A stretch of DNA of 64,000 nt from Halorientalis salina. Its GTDB lineage: Archaea; Halobacteriota; Halobacteria; Halobacteriales; Haloarculaceae. The position numbers and the translations under genes were made by a program. The stretch is from assembly GCF_005049285.1 (NCBI RefSeq), contig NZ_SOSC01000006.1, forward strand, positions 62,001-126,000, given 5' to 3'. The notes beneath the pieces are model-generated. The model saw nothing but the letters and a program-made list of their open reading frames with translations, was not told the origin of the DNA and made no database searches. Within the stretch, counting starts at the first letter, position 1. Each line of letters begins with the position of its first letter. Shown here in pieces: positions 8,276-15,957 of this stretch.

Positions 8276-8519
8276 TACCTTTTTTCGCTTCGGGTGCGCG
8301 AAGCGCACCTCTCAGCGAAAAAATCTACGCTAAAAAAGCCGGACGCGCCTGCGGCGCGTCCGGTGTCTTCGCGAGTAGCGTGGCGGCGAAGCCGCCACGA
8401 GCGATCGGCTCGGAAGACGCTAAGCGTCTTCCGGTGTCTGCATGAGTGCACCGCACGAACGCAGGGCCCTCAGAGCTTTACTCTGACAGTGAACCACGGC
8501 GCTTCGAGCCGCGGATGCT
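8276..8519 (-). repeat. Dispersed structured element, copy 1 (long, hairpin-rich)
   Basis: Read on the minus strand it begins AGCATCCG (8512-8519), followed by a short hairpin and TGGTTCAC, like copies at 10724, 12440 and 52424. It then holds CAGAG/CTCTG (8471-8485) and compact stems GGAAGACGC-TAA (8411-8433), CGTGGCGGC-GAA (8379-8399) and CCGGACGCGC (8339-8363). It ends with the family's T-strand, the terminal hairpin GGTGCGC-GAA-GCGCACC (8293-8309) and GAAAAAAGGTA. That last base directly follows the radA stop. On the radA strand the first transcribed bases after the stop are TACCTTTTTT, a likely terminator. No protein is encoded. Confidence 0.75.
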
Positions 8520-8653
8520 AACACAGCCGAATTAACCCGTTTTCTGCAACCGATGTAGCCCGCAGGCACTCGCTACGAACCCGAGACGAGGCCGCAACCG
8601 ACCAATAGCGTCGGCGCTGAACGGTTTTGGGGCTCGCTCCCGTAGCGTGACGA

Positions 8654-9004
8654 ATGGGCGGAGATGCCTGGCCTGACGAACCCGAGGAACCGTTCGCGGA
8701 GTACCGGGATCCGTTTCCGGAGTACCGGAACCCGTTCCCACAGTACACCGAGCCAATCCGACCGCGGCGACGAGCGGAGGGCAGCAAGACCGACGAGTCG
8801 GTCCCGCCGGCGCTCCAGAGCGGCCTGCTCGCGCTGCTGGGCGTGGTCCGCATCGGCCTGTTCGCGCTCGCACTCGGCCCAATGCTCGTGTTTCTGGGCG
8901 GCGACCGGTACTACGGCACGATCATCACCGCCATCGGCGTCGTGACCTGTACGTACGCCGCCCACCGGTATCTCGTCTATCGGGACCTCCGTCAGAAGCT
9001 GTGA
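8654..9004 (+). CDS. Small membrane protein with repeated P-F-x-E-Y N-terminus
   Basis: 116 residues, not recognised. The N-terminus holds three imperfect units (EPFAEYRD, DPFPEYRN, NPFPQYTE) in residues 11-33, then a basic RPRRR patch. Two hydrophobic segments follow (about 55-79 and 86-106), ending in a basic tail. It therefore looks like a two-span membrane protein with a tyrosine/proline-rich cytoplasmic or exposed head. It lies between radA and a DUF2892-type gene on the same strand. The repeated head might be a protein-docking site (inference). The start at 8654 is the first ATG and puts the repeat immediately after an acidic stretch. Confidence 0.6.
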   Translation: MGGDAWPDEPEEPFAEYRDPFPEYRNPFPQYTEPIRPRRRAEGSKTDESVPPALQSGLLALLGVVRIGLFALALGPMLVFLGGDRYYGTIITAIGVVTCTYAAHRYLVYRDLRQKL

Positions 9005-9068
9005 GTCAGCCGTTCGTTCCATTTCCCCAGGAGTGAAATCTAAGTCCGTGGAGAGCCAACGGAAGGGC

Positions 9069-9284
9069 ATGGCATTCGAGAAGAACGTCGGCGGCATCGA
9101 TCGCATCGGTCGCGCAGCACTGGCAGTCGTTCTGACCGTCGTCGCGGTTGGCGCACTACGGTCGGGAAAGCGGTCGACCGGCCTCCTCGCGGGCGTCGCC
9201 GCGCTCGGGCTCGGCTTCAACGCGACGACGTGCTTCTGTGGCGCAAACGAGGTGCTGGGCATCGACACGACCAGCGACGAATAG
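9069..9284 (+). CDS. Small DUF2892 (YgaP-type membrane domain) protein
   Basis: 71 residues from ATG 9069, beginning MAFEKNVGGIDRIGR, the typical opening of DUF2892 proteins. Two hydrophobic helices follow (about 17-32 and 41-56), and the segment NATTCFCGAN holds two cysteines near the C-terminus. The domain is the membrane half of YgaP-like rhodanese proteins but often stands alone, as here, and its function is unclear. I rejected an upstream in-frame ATG at 9033 because it adds residues unlike the family. The gene is followed closely by the convergent PGF-CTERM gene. Confidence 0.7.
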   Translation: MAFEKNVGGIDRIGRAALAVVLTVVAVGALRSGKRSTGLLAGVAALGLGFNATTCFCGANEVLGIDTTSDE

Positions 9285-9308
9285 AACGAGAAAAACGCGG
9301 CCCGCAGT

Positions 9309-10544
9309 TTACAGCCGGCGGCCTGCGAGCAGTGCGAGTCCGAGCAGTGCTGTAAGCGCAGCAATCACGCCGAAGCCAGGGCCGTCCCCGGAGGAATCAT
9401 CGGCGTCAGTGCCGTCCGTCGAGTCCGCCGTCTCGGTCCCGTCCGTCGAGCTCTCGGAGTCGTCGCTTTCAGTCGTCTCTGCCCCATCGTCCGTGGTTTC
9501 ATCCTCGGACTGCAGCGAGACTGCACGTGTCGAGAAGTGATTGATGCCGACGACGACGTCCGCTGTCGCTTCGGCACTGGTCGATTGCTGGACGAGGAAC
9601 GCAGAGGAGTTCCCGTTCTCGGTAGCGCTCTGGACCTCGCTGTAGGAGTCGGCCTGCACGGCCGCCTCACCATCGACGAACACCTCGGCGTTCTCGGCGT
9701 TCTCGAAGGCCTCGTCAGCAACCGTTATGATGACGGCGCGACCCTCACTCTGGGAGCGGTCGACTGTCGCGTTGACCCTGTTCGCGGTCTGCTGGGTCAC
9801 GTCGACTGTGGTGTCCGCACCGTACTGGACGACGTTCGCACTCCGCTCCGTACCGTCCTCGGCCGAGTCGGCGGCCTGCTGGAGGTACACTTCGGCGGTC
9901 GCAGTCCCGTTGGTGATCATCTGTTCCTGAGATTTGTCGCCATCTGACCGCTCACCCTCGTACTGGCGGTAGACGACCTCACCGTTCGAGCCAGTTCGGG
10001 CGCTCACGTTCCCGTCCTCGGACACGTTGACCGCCCCGTCACCGGTCGCGAGGACTGTCGCCTGGGACCCGTTGTCATTCGTGACGACGACCCGCTTGTC
10101 ACCCTCGCTCTGGGCGCTCGAAGATTTCGAGATGCCCATCTGGACGGCCTGACTGTCGCCGCCAGACCGAACCACCATCACACCACGCTGGTTGTCGTGG
10201 GCCTCGATGGTCGCACCACTGTCAGTTGTGATCTCGGCGTTCCCACCGGCCTGCAGCGACGAGGCGAGGCTCAGTGCAGACGCCGAAAAGCCGACGTCAA
10301 CACCGACGTCGAGACCACCGTCGTTCGAGTTCTCACTCGCGGACTGGACCGTGAGGTTCTCGACCACTGTCTGGCCGTTCACGCTGTAGTTGACGACGGC
10401 GTTACTCTTGGTTTCAAAATCGACGTGTGCGCCTGCCTCTGCACTCGCGTTGTTCTCTTGTGTTGTAGCCGCAGTTGCAGGTGTGACCGCAGCCCCCATC
10501 GAAACGACAAGCAATACTGCCATCACTGATACTTTCAGTTTCAT
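9309..10544 (-). CDS. Secreted surface protein with PGF-CTERM sorting signal
   Basis: 411 residues from ATG 10544. It has a Sec-type signal peptide (MKLKVSVMAVLLVVSMGAA, cut after ATAA), then a long Ser/Thr/Asn/Gln-rich body with many N-x-S/T sites, and a Thr/Asp/Ser-rich linker of about 45 residues. The C-terminus is the archaeosortase signal GDGPGFG, a hydrophobic helix and an Arg-Arg cluster. Archaeosortase A removes such tails and attaches the protein to membrane lipid, so this is a cell-surface glycoprotein of unknown function. No enzymatic motif is visible. The start agrees with a TATA box about 29 nt upstream; the upstream in-frame ATG at 10616 would bury the signal peptide. Confidence 0.85.
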   Translation of the reverse strand: MKLKVSVMAVLLVVSMGAAVTPATAATTQENNASAEAGAHVDFETKSNAVVNYSVNGQTVVENLTVQSASENSNDGGLDVGVDVGFSASALSLASSLQAGGNAEITTDSGATIEAHDNQRGVMVVRSGGDSQAVQMGISKSSSAQSEGDKRVVVTNDNGSQATVLATGDGAVNVSEDGNVSARTGSNGEVVYRQYEGERSDGDKSQEQMITNGTATAEVYLQQAADSAEDGTERSANVVQYGADTTVDVTQQTANRVNATVDRSQSEGRAVIITVADEAFENAENAEVFVDGEAAVQADSYSEVQSATENGNSSAFLVQQSTSAEATADVVVGINHFSTRAVSLQSEDETTDDGAETTESDDSESSTDGTETADSTDGTDADDSSGDGPGFGVIAALTALLGLALLAGRRL

Positions 10545-10566
10545 TATATACAGACTGACAAATCCC

Positions 10567-10580
10567 ATACATATATCGTT
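10567..10580 (-). promoter_or_regulatory. TATA box of the PGF-CTERM gene
   Basis: ACGATATATGTATG on the minus strand, centred about 29 nt upstream of the ATG at 10544, in a locally AT-rich stretch. It implies a near-leaderless mRNA. Confidence 0.6.
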
Positions 10581-10653
10581 TCTGGCCATTCGCGCCCGAG
10601 AGAAACACTCATGCATCCAGCTATCGTCAGCTATGAGTCGCCATTACAGTCAA

Positions 10654-10668
10654 ATTATTGTTAATAAT
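10654..10668. other. AT-only hairpin in an AT-rich island
   Basis: ATTATT-GTT-AATAAT is a perfect 6-bp inverted repeat in a roughly 70-nt AT-rich tract (10640-10710) that contrasts with the GC-rich surroundings. It lies between the PGF-CTERM promoter and the structured element at 10724. No role can be read from it. Confidence 0.35.
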
Positions 10669-10723
10669 ACAGAATGGATTCAATACCGATATATTCGAAT
10701 CCCACTATCGCAAAGAGAACACG

Positions 10724-10866
10724 AGCATCCGCCGCCGGAGGCGGCGGTTCACTCGACGCTCACCCACAGGGTTCGCGTCGAGCAGTTTTTAGCCCAGGTT
10801 TTTGCGATGGGGGATACCCGCAGGCAGCTTCGCTGCCGAGGACATCCCCCGACGTAAAAAAGTGGG
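10724..10866 (+). repeat. Dispersed structured element, copy 2, abutting the srp54 stop
   Basis: Starts AGCATCCG (10724-10731). Hairpin 1 is CCGCCGCC-GGA-GGCGGCGG (10729-10747), then TTCAC. Hairpin 2 is CTCGACGC (10752-10759) with GCGTCGAG (10775-10782). The T-strand follows (TTTTTAGCCCAGGTTTTTGCGA), then the terminal stem and GACGTAAAAAAGTGGG, ending at 10866. The next base is the srp54 stop codon on the other strand. On the srp54 strand the mRNA therefore runs TAA-CCCACTTTTTTAC, a probable U-tract terminator. Same architecture as copies at 12933 and 52424. Confidence 0.8.
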
Positions 10867-12270
10867 TTAGAACGGCCCGGGGCCGCCGGGACCGCCGCCC
10901 ATGCCGCCCATACCGCCGCCGCCCTGGCCGCCGCCCATCTGTTTCATCATCCGTTCCATGTCGGCGTCGCCCATGCCCTGGAACTGGTTGAGCGTCTTGG
11001 ACATCATCTTGTGCTGTTCGAGCAGTTCCTGGACCCGTTCTTCGGAGGTCCCCGACCCGCGGGCGATCCGCCGGACCTGGCTCGACCCGATGGAGCGTGG
11101 CTGTTCGAGTTCCGTCTCGGTCATCGAGTCCATGATGATGTCGAACTCGCGCATGCGGTCCTTGGTGACGTCCATGGCGTCGTCGGGCAACTGGTCCATC
11201 ATCCCGCCACCCATGCCGGGGATCATGTCCATCACCTGGTCTAGGGGCCCCATCTTGTCCATCGCGGACATCTGGTGGCGCATGTCCTTGAGGGTGAACT
11301 CCCCCTCCAGCATGTCCTCGGGGTCCCACTCGCCCTCTTCGGCCTGGGTCTCCTCCATCGCGCGCTCGACGCGCTCGGTCAACTGCTTGAGGTCGCCCAT
11401 CCCGAGCAGTCGGGAGATGAACCCGGAGGGCTCGAAGCGCTCGATGTCCTGGACCGTCTCGCCGGTCCCGAGGAAGGCGATCGACGAGTCGGTCTCGTTG
11501 ACTGCCGCGAGGGCACCGCCACCTTTCGCCGTCCCGTCGAGTTTGGTGATGGCGACGCCGTCGATGCCGATCGACTCCTCGAACTCCTGGGCCTGGTCTT
11601 TCGCCGACTGGCCCATCGCCGCGTCGATCACGAGCAGGTTCCGGTCGGGGTTGACCGCCCCGTCGATCCGCTCGATCTGGTCGATGAGTTCCTGGTTCAG
11701 CCCGTCCCGACCCGCCGTGTCGACGATGCGAACGTCGGCATCGCTCGTCGCTTCCAGGCCGTCCTCGGCGATCTCGACGGGATCGTCCGCGTCGGGGTCG
11801 CCGTAGAAGTCCACCTCGGCGTTCTCGGCCATCTGCTTGGACTGGTCGTAGGCACCGGGGCGGTCGGTGTCAGTCTGGATGATCGCGGGGCGCAGCCCCT
11901 TCTTCGAGAACCACCACGCCATCTTGGCGGCGGTCGTCGTCTTCCCCGACCCGTAGAGGCCGGCGAGCATGATCGTCTGGGGTTCCAGCGGGAGTTCGGT
12001 CGACTCGCCGATGAGTCCGACCATCTCCTCGTAGACCACGCGGAGTACCCAGTCGCGCGCGGACGTGCTGCTGGGCGGTTCCTCTTCCAGAGCGCGGGTC
12101 TTGATCGAGTCCGAGAGGTCCATCACCAGACTCGTGTCCACGTCGGCCTGGAGCAGGGATCGCTGGATCTCCTTGACGACGTCGTCGATGTCGTCCTCGC
12201 TGATGCGGGATTTCCCACGGAGGTCGTCGAGCGTCCCCCGAAGCGAACTCCCTAGATTATCGAGTACCAT
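10867..12270 (-). CDS. srp54: Signal recognition particle GTPase SRP54
   Basis: 467 residues. The N domain (1-90) is followed by the G domain with G1 [10 protein letters not shown] near 104-113, a DTDRPGA segment, DTAGRDGLN (G3) and [10 protein letters not shown] (G4). The C-terminal M domain is rich in methionine ([19 protein letters not shown] and beyond) and binds 7S RNA and signal sequences; it ends in a Gly/Met tail. SRP54 delivers nascent membrane and secreted proteins to FtsY, whose gene lies 0.8 kb upstream on the same strand. In many haloarchaea the two are close together. Here two structured elements and a small reading frame separate them. No 7S RNA gene was found in the window. 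Confidence 0.98.
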   Translation of the reverse strand: MVLDNLGSSLRGTLDDLRGKSRISEDDIDDVVKEIQRSLLQADVDTSLVMDLSDSIKTRALEEEPPSSTSARDWVLRVVYEEMVGLIGESTELPLEPQTIMLAGLYGSGKTTTAAKMAWWFSKKGLRPAIIQTDTDRPGAYDQSKQMAENAEVDFYGDPDADDPVEIAEDGLEATSDADVRIVDTAGRDGLNQELIDQIERIDGAVNPDRNLLVIDAAMGQSAKDQAQEFEESIGIDGVAITKLDGTAKGGGALAAVNETDSSIAFLGTGETVQDIERFEPSGFISRLLGMGDLKQLTERVERAMEETQAEEGEWDPEDMLEGEFTLKDMRHQMSAMDKMGPLDQVMDMIPGMGGGMMDQLPDDAMDVTKDRMREFDIIMDSMTETELEQPRSIGSSQVRRIARGSGTSEERVQELLEQHKMMSKTLNQFQGMGDADMERMMKQMGGGQGGGGMGGMGGGPGGPGPF

Positions 12271-12299
12271 AGTTAGTTACACGGAAGAAGCCCCTCAGG

Positions 12300-12309
12300 A
12301 GATAAAGAC
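12300..12309 (-). promoter_or_regulatory. TATA-like box of srp54
   Basis: GGTCTTTATC on the minus strand, 30-39 nt upstream of the srp54 ATG (12270). The end of structured element copy 3 lies only 10 nt further upstream, so srp54 is transcribed from a promoter next to the element rather than by read-through from ftsY. Confidence 0.5.
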
Positions 12310-12319
12310 CTTTTCCAGT

Positions 12320-12440
12320 CCATCTTTTTCTTCGTCGGGTTCGCCTCCGGCGAACCACTCCTCGAAAAACATGGGTGAAAAAGGCGCGACTTCGCTTCGC
12401 TCGTCGCGTGAACCGCGCTCGCAGCGCTCGCGCGGATGCT
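12320..12440 (-). repeat. Dispersed structured element, copy 3, next to the srp54 promoter
   Basis: Read on the minus strand: AGCATCCG (12433-12440), a hairpin with GCGAGCGCTGCGAGCGC-type arms, GGTTCAC, a second imperfect stem, then a TTTTTCACCCATGTTTTTCGAGG-type T-strand. The terminal hairpin TTCGCC-GGA-GGCGAA follows, then CCCGACGAAGAAAAAGATGG. CCAT-TTTTTC of the T-strand pairs with GAAAAA-ATGG of the A-strand apart from one G-G mismatch. The sequence GTACTGACCACC just before AGCATCCG is also found before copy 6 at 52247, so the repeat unit may extend further 5'. Confidence 0.8.
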
Positions 12441-12571
12441 GGTGGTCAGTACAAGGCGCGTATGCAGCACGTCGCACACCGAGAATCGGAGCCATCTGAT
12501 TCGGTCAGTACAGTGTCTCAGCCACACGATGGTGACATCCGTTCAGCAACTGTGTACCGTGAGTCGCATAA

Positions 12572-12772
12572 TCAGGACGTTCTCTCATGAAGATAGAGCA
12601 GAGAGACGAAAAGTGAGAGACCGCCTGTGATTCCCGTAATTCCCATTGTCGTGAAATGATTCGGAATAACTACGTTCAGCACAAAGAGGTCGAAAAAGAA
12701 ATGGATCGATACCCAAATAAGAGCCACTGCTGCTGCATCGCGGAGTGGATGCTGTAATAGGGAACTAGCCAT
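12572..12772 (-). CDS. Small hypothetical two-span membrane protein
   Basis: A 66-residue frame from ATG 12772. Residues 13-33 (AVALIWVSIHFFFDLFVL and neighbours) and 43-60 (GITGITGGLSLFVSLLYL) are hydrophobic enough for two membrane helices. The local sequence is distinctly less GC-rich than the genes around it, and codon use looks unlike the neighbours, which suggests acquired DNA or a relic. It lies between structured-element copies 3 and 4. I do not recognise a family. It may be a real small membrane protein or a fragment of a larger lost gene. Confidence 0.45.
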   Translation of the reverse strand: MASSLLQHPLRDAAAVALIWVSIHFFFDLFVLNVVIPNHFTTMGITGITGGLSLFVSLLYLHERTS

Positions 12773-12932
12773 TTGATTGACTTGAATTCGCCACTTGCAA
12801 ATGCTTTCTCACTGTGGCACATCCGACGCTGCTGGTCGTCTCGGGATAATCGACTTGGAGCGAGAATGATATCATTCGGCGTTCTGGGTCGTCATCACTT
12901 CTTGCTAAGTTCGCACACACAGTGAGTGCACA

Positions 12933-13075
12933 AGCATCCGGCGCGCTTGCGCGCCGGTTCACCGGACGCGAGTGCAACGAGCGTCCGGCGGTTTTAGTCC
13001 AGGTTTTGCGACGGAGTGGTTCCGCAACGAGCGCCGACGGCGCGAGTGAGGAAACCCGAGGGAGTAAAAAGTGGG
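12933..13075 (+). repeat. Dispersed structured element, copy 4, beside the ftsY stop
   Basis: AGCATCCG (12933-12940). Hairpin 1 is CCGGCGCGC/GCGCGCCGG (12938-12957), then TTCAC. Hairpin 2 is CCGGACGC (12962-12969) with GCGTCCGG (12981-12988). The T-strand is TTTTAGTCCAGGTTTTGCGA. The terminal arm contains GCGCC-GAC-GGCGC (13031-13043), and CCCGAGGGAGTAAAAAGTGGG ends at 13075. The ftsY stop codon is 4 nt further on, on the other strand. The hairpin sequences differ from copies 2 and 9 while pairing is kept, which is direct covariation. Confidence 0.8.
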
Positions 13076-13079
13076 GGTG

Positions 13080-14207
13080 CTACTCCTCGTCGAAGCCCAG
13101 CAGTCGGTCGACGATTACTTCCGGGTCGAACGGTTCGAGGTCGTCGTAGTCCTGGCCGGTCCCGAGAAAGAGAATCGGCTTGCCGGTTACCTGGGCGATG
13201 GAGATGGCCGCACCGCCCTGGGGATCGGCGTCCGCTTTCGTCAACACTGCGCCGTCGATCTCGGCGGCATCGTTGAACTCCCTGGCGCGATTGACGGCGT
13301 CCTGGCCGGCGACCGCCTCGTCGACGAACAGCGTCATGTCCGGGTCGATGACGCGGTCGATCTTCTCCAGTTGGTCCATCAGGTCGTTGCTGGTGTGGAG
13401 GCGTCCCGCCGTGTCCCCGAGGACCACGTCCACGTCGTTGGCCCGGGCGTACTCGACGCCGTCGTAGATGACCGCTGCCGGGTCCGACCCCTGCTCGTGG
13501 GAGATGATCTTCCGGTCCAGGTTCTCGGCGTGTTGCTGGAGCTGTTCGTTCGCGCCGGCGCGGTAGGTGTCGCCGTTTGCCAGCACCGTCGAGAACCCGC
13601 GCTCTTCGAAGTACTGCGAGAGTTTCGCGATGGTGGTCGTCTTCCCGACGCCGTTGACGCCGGTGAAGATGATCGTGACGGGTTTGTCCGCCGCCGCAAT
13701 GTGCTCGTCGAAGTCGAACTGGCCGACGCTGATGACGTCGACCAGCGCGTCGTGAAGCGCCTCCTCGACGACGTGGCCCGTCGTCTTGACCTGCGCTCGG
13801 GTCTCCCCGACGAGGTTCTCGCGAATGCCCTCCAGGATGTCCTGGGCGACGTTCATCTCCACGTCCGAGGACAGCAAAGCGAGTTCGAGGTCCTCGAGCG
13901 GCCCCTCCAGATCTTCGGGTTCGATGACTTTCTTCCCGGTCGCGGCCAGTTTCGCCCGCTGCATCAGGCCGCGGTCGCTCGATCCGTCGTCATCGGACTC
14001 GCCGTCCGGAGTCTCCTCGTCGCTATCGGACGGTTCCGCGCCCTCGGCGTCGACGGCCGCGTCGGCCTCGGACTCAGCCGGGGCGTCCGGGTCAGCTTCG
14101 CTCGCCGTCGGCTCGGCGTCCTCGTCGAGGTCTTCCTCCTCGACCTCGGCTTCCTCCTCGACGTCTTTCTTGAAGCTGCTGAGCTTGTCTTTCAGTCCGT
14201 CGAACAT
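13080..14207 (-). CDS. ftsY: Signal recognition particle receptor FtsY
   Basis: 375 residues. The first 90 or so are highly acidic (runs of Glu/Asp/Ser) as in haloarchaeal FtsY. The NG domain follows with G1 GVNGVGKTTT, a DTYRAGA segment, DTAGRLH (G3), TKADADPQGG (G4) and the closing FLGTGQDYDDL. FtsY docks SRP-ribosome complexes at the membrane by GTPase pairing with SRP54. It is the last gene of an rpl18a-pfdA-ftsY operon on the minus strand (6 nt after pfdA), a common haloarchaeal arrangement. The 3' end is followed after 4 nt by structured-element copy 4, whose antisense strand gives CCCACTTTTTAC as a likely terminator. Confidence 0.98.
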   Translation of the reverse strand: MFDGLKDKLSSFKKDVEEEAEVEEEDLDEDAEPTASEADPDAPAESEADAAVDAEGAEPSDSDEETPDGESDDDGSSDRGLMQRAKLAATGKKVIEPEDLEGPLEDLELALLSSDVEMNVAQDILEGIRENLVGETRAQVKTTGHVVEEALHDALVDVISVGQFDFDEHIAAADKPVTIIFTGVNGVGKTTTIAKLSQYFEERGFSTVLANGDTYRAGANEQLQQHAENLDRKIISHEQGSDPAAVIYDGVEYARANDVDVVLGDTAGRLHTSNDLMDQLEKIDRVIDPDMTLFVDEAVAGQDAVNRAREFNDAAEIDGAVLTKADADPQGGAAISIAQVTGKPILFLGTGQDYDDLEPFDPEVIVDRLLGFDEE

Positions 14208-14213
14208 GTCGCC

Positions 14214-14684
14214 TTATTCGTCGCCGCCTTCTTCCTGTCCCTGCATCTGGGCCATCTGCTGTTGCATCTGCTGTTGTTGCATCTGCTGGGCCTGCTGTTC
14301 GAGTTCCTCGCTCTCGGACTCGATCTCGGCGATCTCGGAGCGGATGTCCTCGATGCGGTCGTCCAGCGTGTCCTTCTTGTTCTCCAGCGTGGTGGCTGCG
14401 TCGTCCTGGCCGCGTTCGGCCGCGTAGCCGCCACCGAGGCTGACGATGACCTCGTCGATGTCCTGGATCTCCGCGCGGAGATACGCGCCGCCGCCGAGCG
14501 GGACCTGCACCGTCTCGCCCGTGTCCAGCGTCTCGATGGCCTCGATGGCCTCGTCGACCGCCAGTTTCTCGTCCTGCAGGTCGTCGATTTCGCCTTCGAG
14601 CGTCTCGATCTCCTCTTCGAGCGCCTGGATCTCTTCTGCGAGCTGCTGAAGCTGGCCGCCGCCACCGCCGCCACCGAGGCTCAT
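14214..14684 (-). CDS. pfdA: Prefoldin alpha subunit
   Basis: 156 residues from ATG 14684; in-frame sequence upstream is not coding. A Gly-rich start (MSLGGGGGGG) leads into an N-terminal coiled coil (about 11-50), a central beta-hairpin region with VQVPLGGGAYLRAEI, and a second coiled coil (about 85-135) that ends in a Gln/Met-rich tail (QQMQQQQMQQQMAQMQ). This is the alpha class of the hexameric chaperone that passes unfolded proteins to the thermosome. The start overlaps the rpl18a stop by 4 nt (ATGA), so translation is coupled, and ftsY follows after 6 nt. Confidence 0.95.
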   Translation of the reverse strand: MSLGGGGGGGQLQQLAEEIQALEEEIETLEGEIDDLQDEKLAVDEAIEAIETLDTGETVQVPLGGGAYLRAEIQDIDEVIVSLGGGYAAERGQDDAATTLENKKDTLDDRIEDIRSEIAEIESESEELEQQAQQMQQQQMQQQMAQMQGQEEGGDE

Positions 14685-14854
14685 TGGGCGACCTCCTCGA
14701 TTTCTACCTGCGTGCGCTTGAGGCCGTGTTTCGACCCGAACTCCGTGTAGGTGTGCTCGGTGGCTACGTCCTCGTTTTCGGCCTCGATGTCCTTCTCGAA
14801 CGTCTCCCAGCCGTCGCGGGCTTGCCAGCGACCACTGACAGTAAACTCGGTCAT
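14681..14854 (-). CDS. rpl18a: 50S ribosomal protein L18Ae (LX)
   Basis: 57 residues from ATG 14854, beginning MTEFTVSGRWQ and containing GSKHGLKRTQVEI near the C-terminus, both characteristic of archaeal L18Ae/LX. An in-frame ATG at 14911 gives residues unlike the family and was rejected. The protein binds the large subunit. It heads the operon with prefoldin alpha and FtsY, tying a ribosomal protein to chaperone and targeting factors acting on nascent chains. Confidence 0.93.
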   Translation of the reverse strand: MTEFTVSGRWQARDGWETFEKDIEAENEDVATEHTYTEFGSKHGLKRTQVEIEEVAQ

Positions 14855-15005
14855 ACCCATGGATGCGGCATCGACGGGGAAGAACCTTGTCGTTCTCGGC
14901 TCCCACCCCACCGACGCCGAGCACTCGACCGGGGACCGGACGTGAACCGAGCGGCTCGCTGGCTCGCACCGCAGCGAGCGGAATCGCCAGCGATTTGATC
15001 ACCCG

Positions 15006-15932
15006 GTGGAACCCACGAACGTGTCACGAACGCTCGACGCGTCGCTTTTCGTCCTCCTGGCGGTACTGTGGGGACTGTCCTTCCCCGCGATCACGGTCGG
15101 ACTGGAGTACCTCCCGCCGCTTTTGTTCGCGGCCTTCCGCTACGACGTGGCAGCGGTCCTGTTGCTCGCCTACGCCGTCGTTCGGACCGACGGGTGGTGG
15201 CCCACCGGCCACGAGAACCTGGCGGCCATCGCGGGCGGCGGCCTCTTCCTGGTGGCCGGCAACGGGCTCCTGTTCATCGGCCAGCAGACCGTCCCGAGCG
15301 GCGTCGCCGCCATCCTCCAGGCGCTCGTCCCCATCATCACCGCGCTGTGGGCGCTCCTGTTGCTCGGCGAACGACTTTCGACCGTCGGTTCGCTCGGCGT
15401 CCTCGTCGGATTCCTCGGCATCGGCTTCGTGGTCCAGCCCGACCCATCGAACCTGCTGGCCGGCAACACCGTCGGCCGACTGATCATCGTCGGGCAGGTG
15501 GCCAGCGTCGCGCTCGGCGGCGTCCTGGTCCAGCGAGCGGGACCGACCATCGACCGACTCCCGCTGACGGGGTGGTCGATGTTCGTCGGTGCCGTCGTCC
15601 TGCACCTCGTCAGCCTGGGTACCGGGGAAGTCCCCGGCGCCGAGGTCACCGCCCCGACCGTGATCGGGGTCGTACTCTACCTCGGGGTCTTCTCGACCGC
15701 CATCGCCTTCCTGATCTACTTCACGATCCTCGAAGAACACGGCGCCTTCGAGGTGGCGCTGGTCGCGTATCTGGTCCCCGTCGTCGCGACCGTCGTCAGC
15801 GTGTTCGTCCTCAACGAGACCATCGGCGCGCTGACGCTCGTCGGCTTCGGCCTGGTGGCCGTCGGCTTCGTCATGGTGAAACGCCGGGCGATCCGCAACG
15901 CGGTCACCACCACCGGCGTCGGCAGTCCGTAG
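15006..15932 (+). CDS. EamA/DMT-family membrane transporter
   Basis: 308 residues with ten hydrophobic segments arranged as two repeats of five, the drug/metabolite transporter fold. Recognisable pieces are WGLSFPAI in the first helix and FVLNETIGALTLVGFGLVAVGF at the end of the second repeat. Such proteins export or import small metabolites; the substrate cannot be predicted. A GTG at 15006 is the annotated start. A second GTG at 15021 would give a shorter N-terminus closer to the first helix and is equally possible. The gene is unlinked to its neighbours functionally and is followed by a 65-bp tandem repeat. Confidence 0.85.
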   Translation: MEPTNVSRTLDASLFVLLAVLWGLSFPAITVGLEYLPPLLFAAFRYDVAAVLLLAYAVVRTDGWWPTGHENLAAIAGGGLFLVAGNGLLFIGQQTVPSGVAAILQALVPIITALWALLLLGERLSTVGSLGVLVGFLGIGFVVQPDPSNLLAGNTVGRLIIVGQVASVALGGVLVQRAGPTIDRLPLTGWSMFVGAVVLHLVSLGTGEVPGAEVTAPTVIGVVLYLGVFSTAIAFLIYFTILEEHGAFEVALVAYLVPVVATVVSVFVLNETIGALTLVGFGLVAVGFVMVKRRAIRNAVTTTGVGSP

Positions 15933-15957
15933 TCACGTCCTCGCGGCAAAAGCGCAA

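Noticed and set aside
8440-8530. tRNA or other folded RNA gene after radA
   Set aside because: Hairpins are present, but there is no T-loop GTTCRA motif, anticodon arm or CCA-type acceptor; it is part of element copy 1.
12271-12320. 7S SRP RNA gene near srp54
   Set aside because: Neither the SRP helix 8 core nor a length of about 300 nt of structured RNA is seen in the srp54-ftsY interval.
12295-12495. Small minus-strand protein frame across element copy 3
   Set aside because: The frame is made of the repeat's hairpins; other copies do not preserve the reading frame, so structure rather than protein is conserved.
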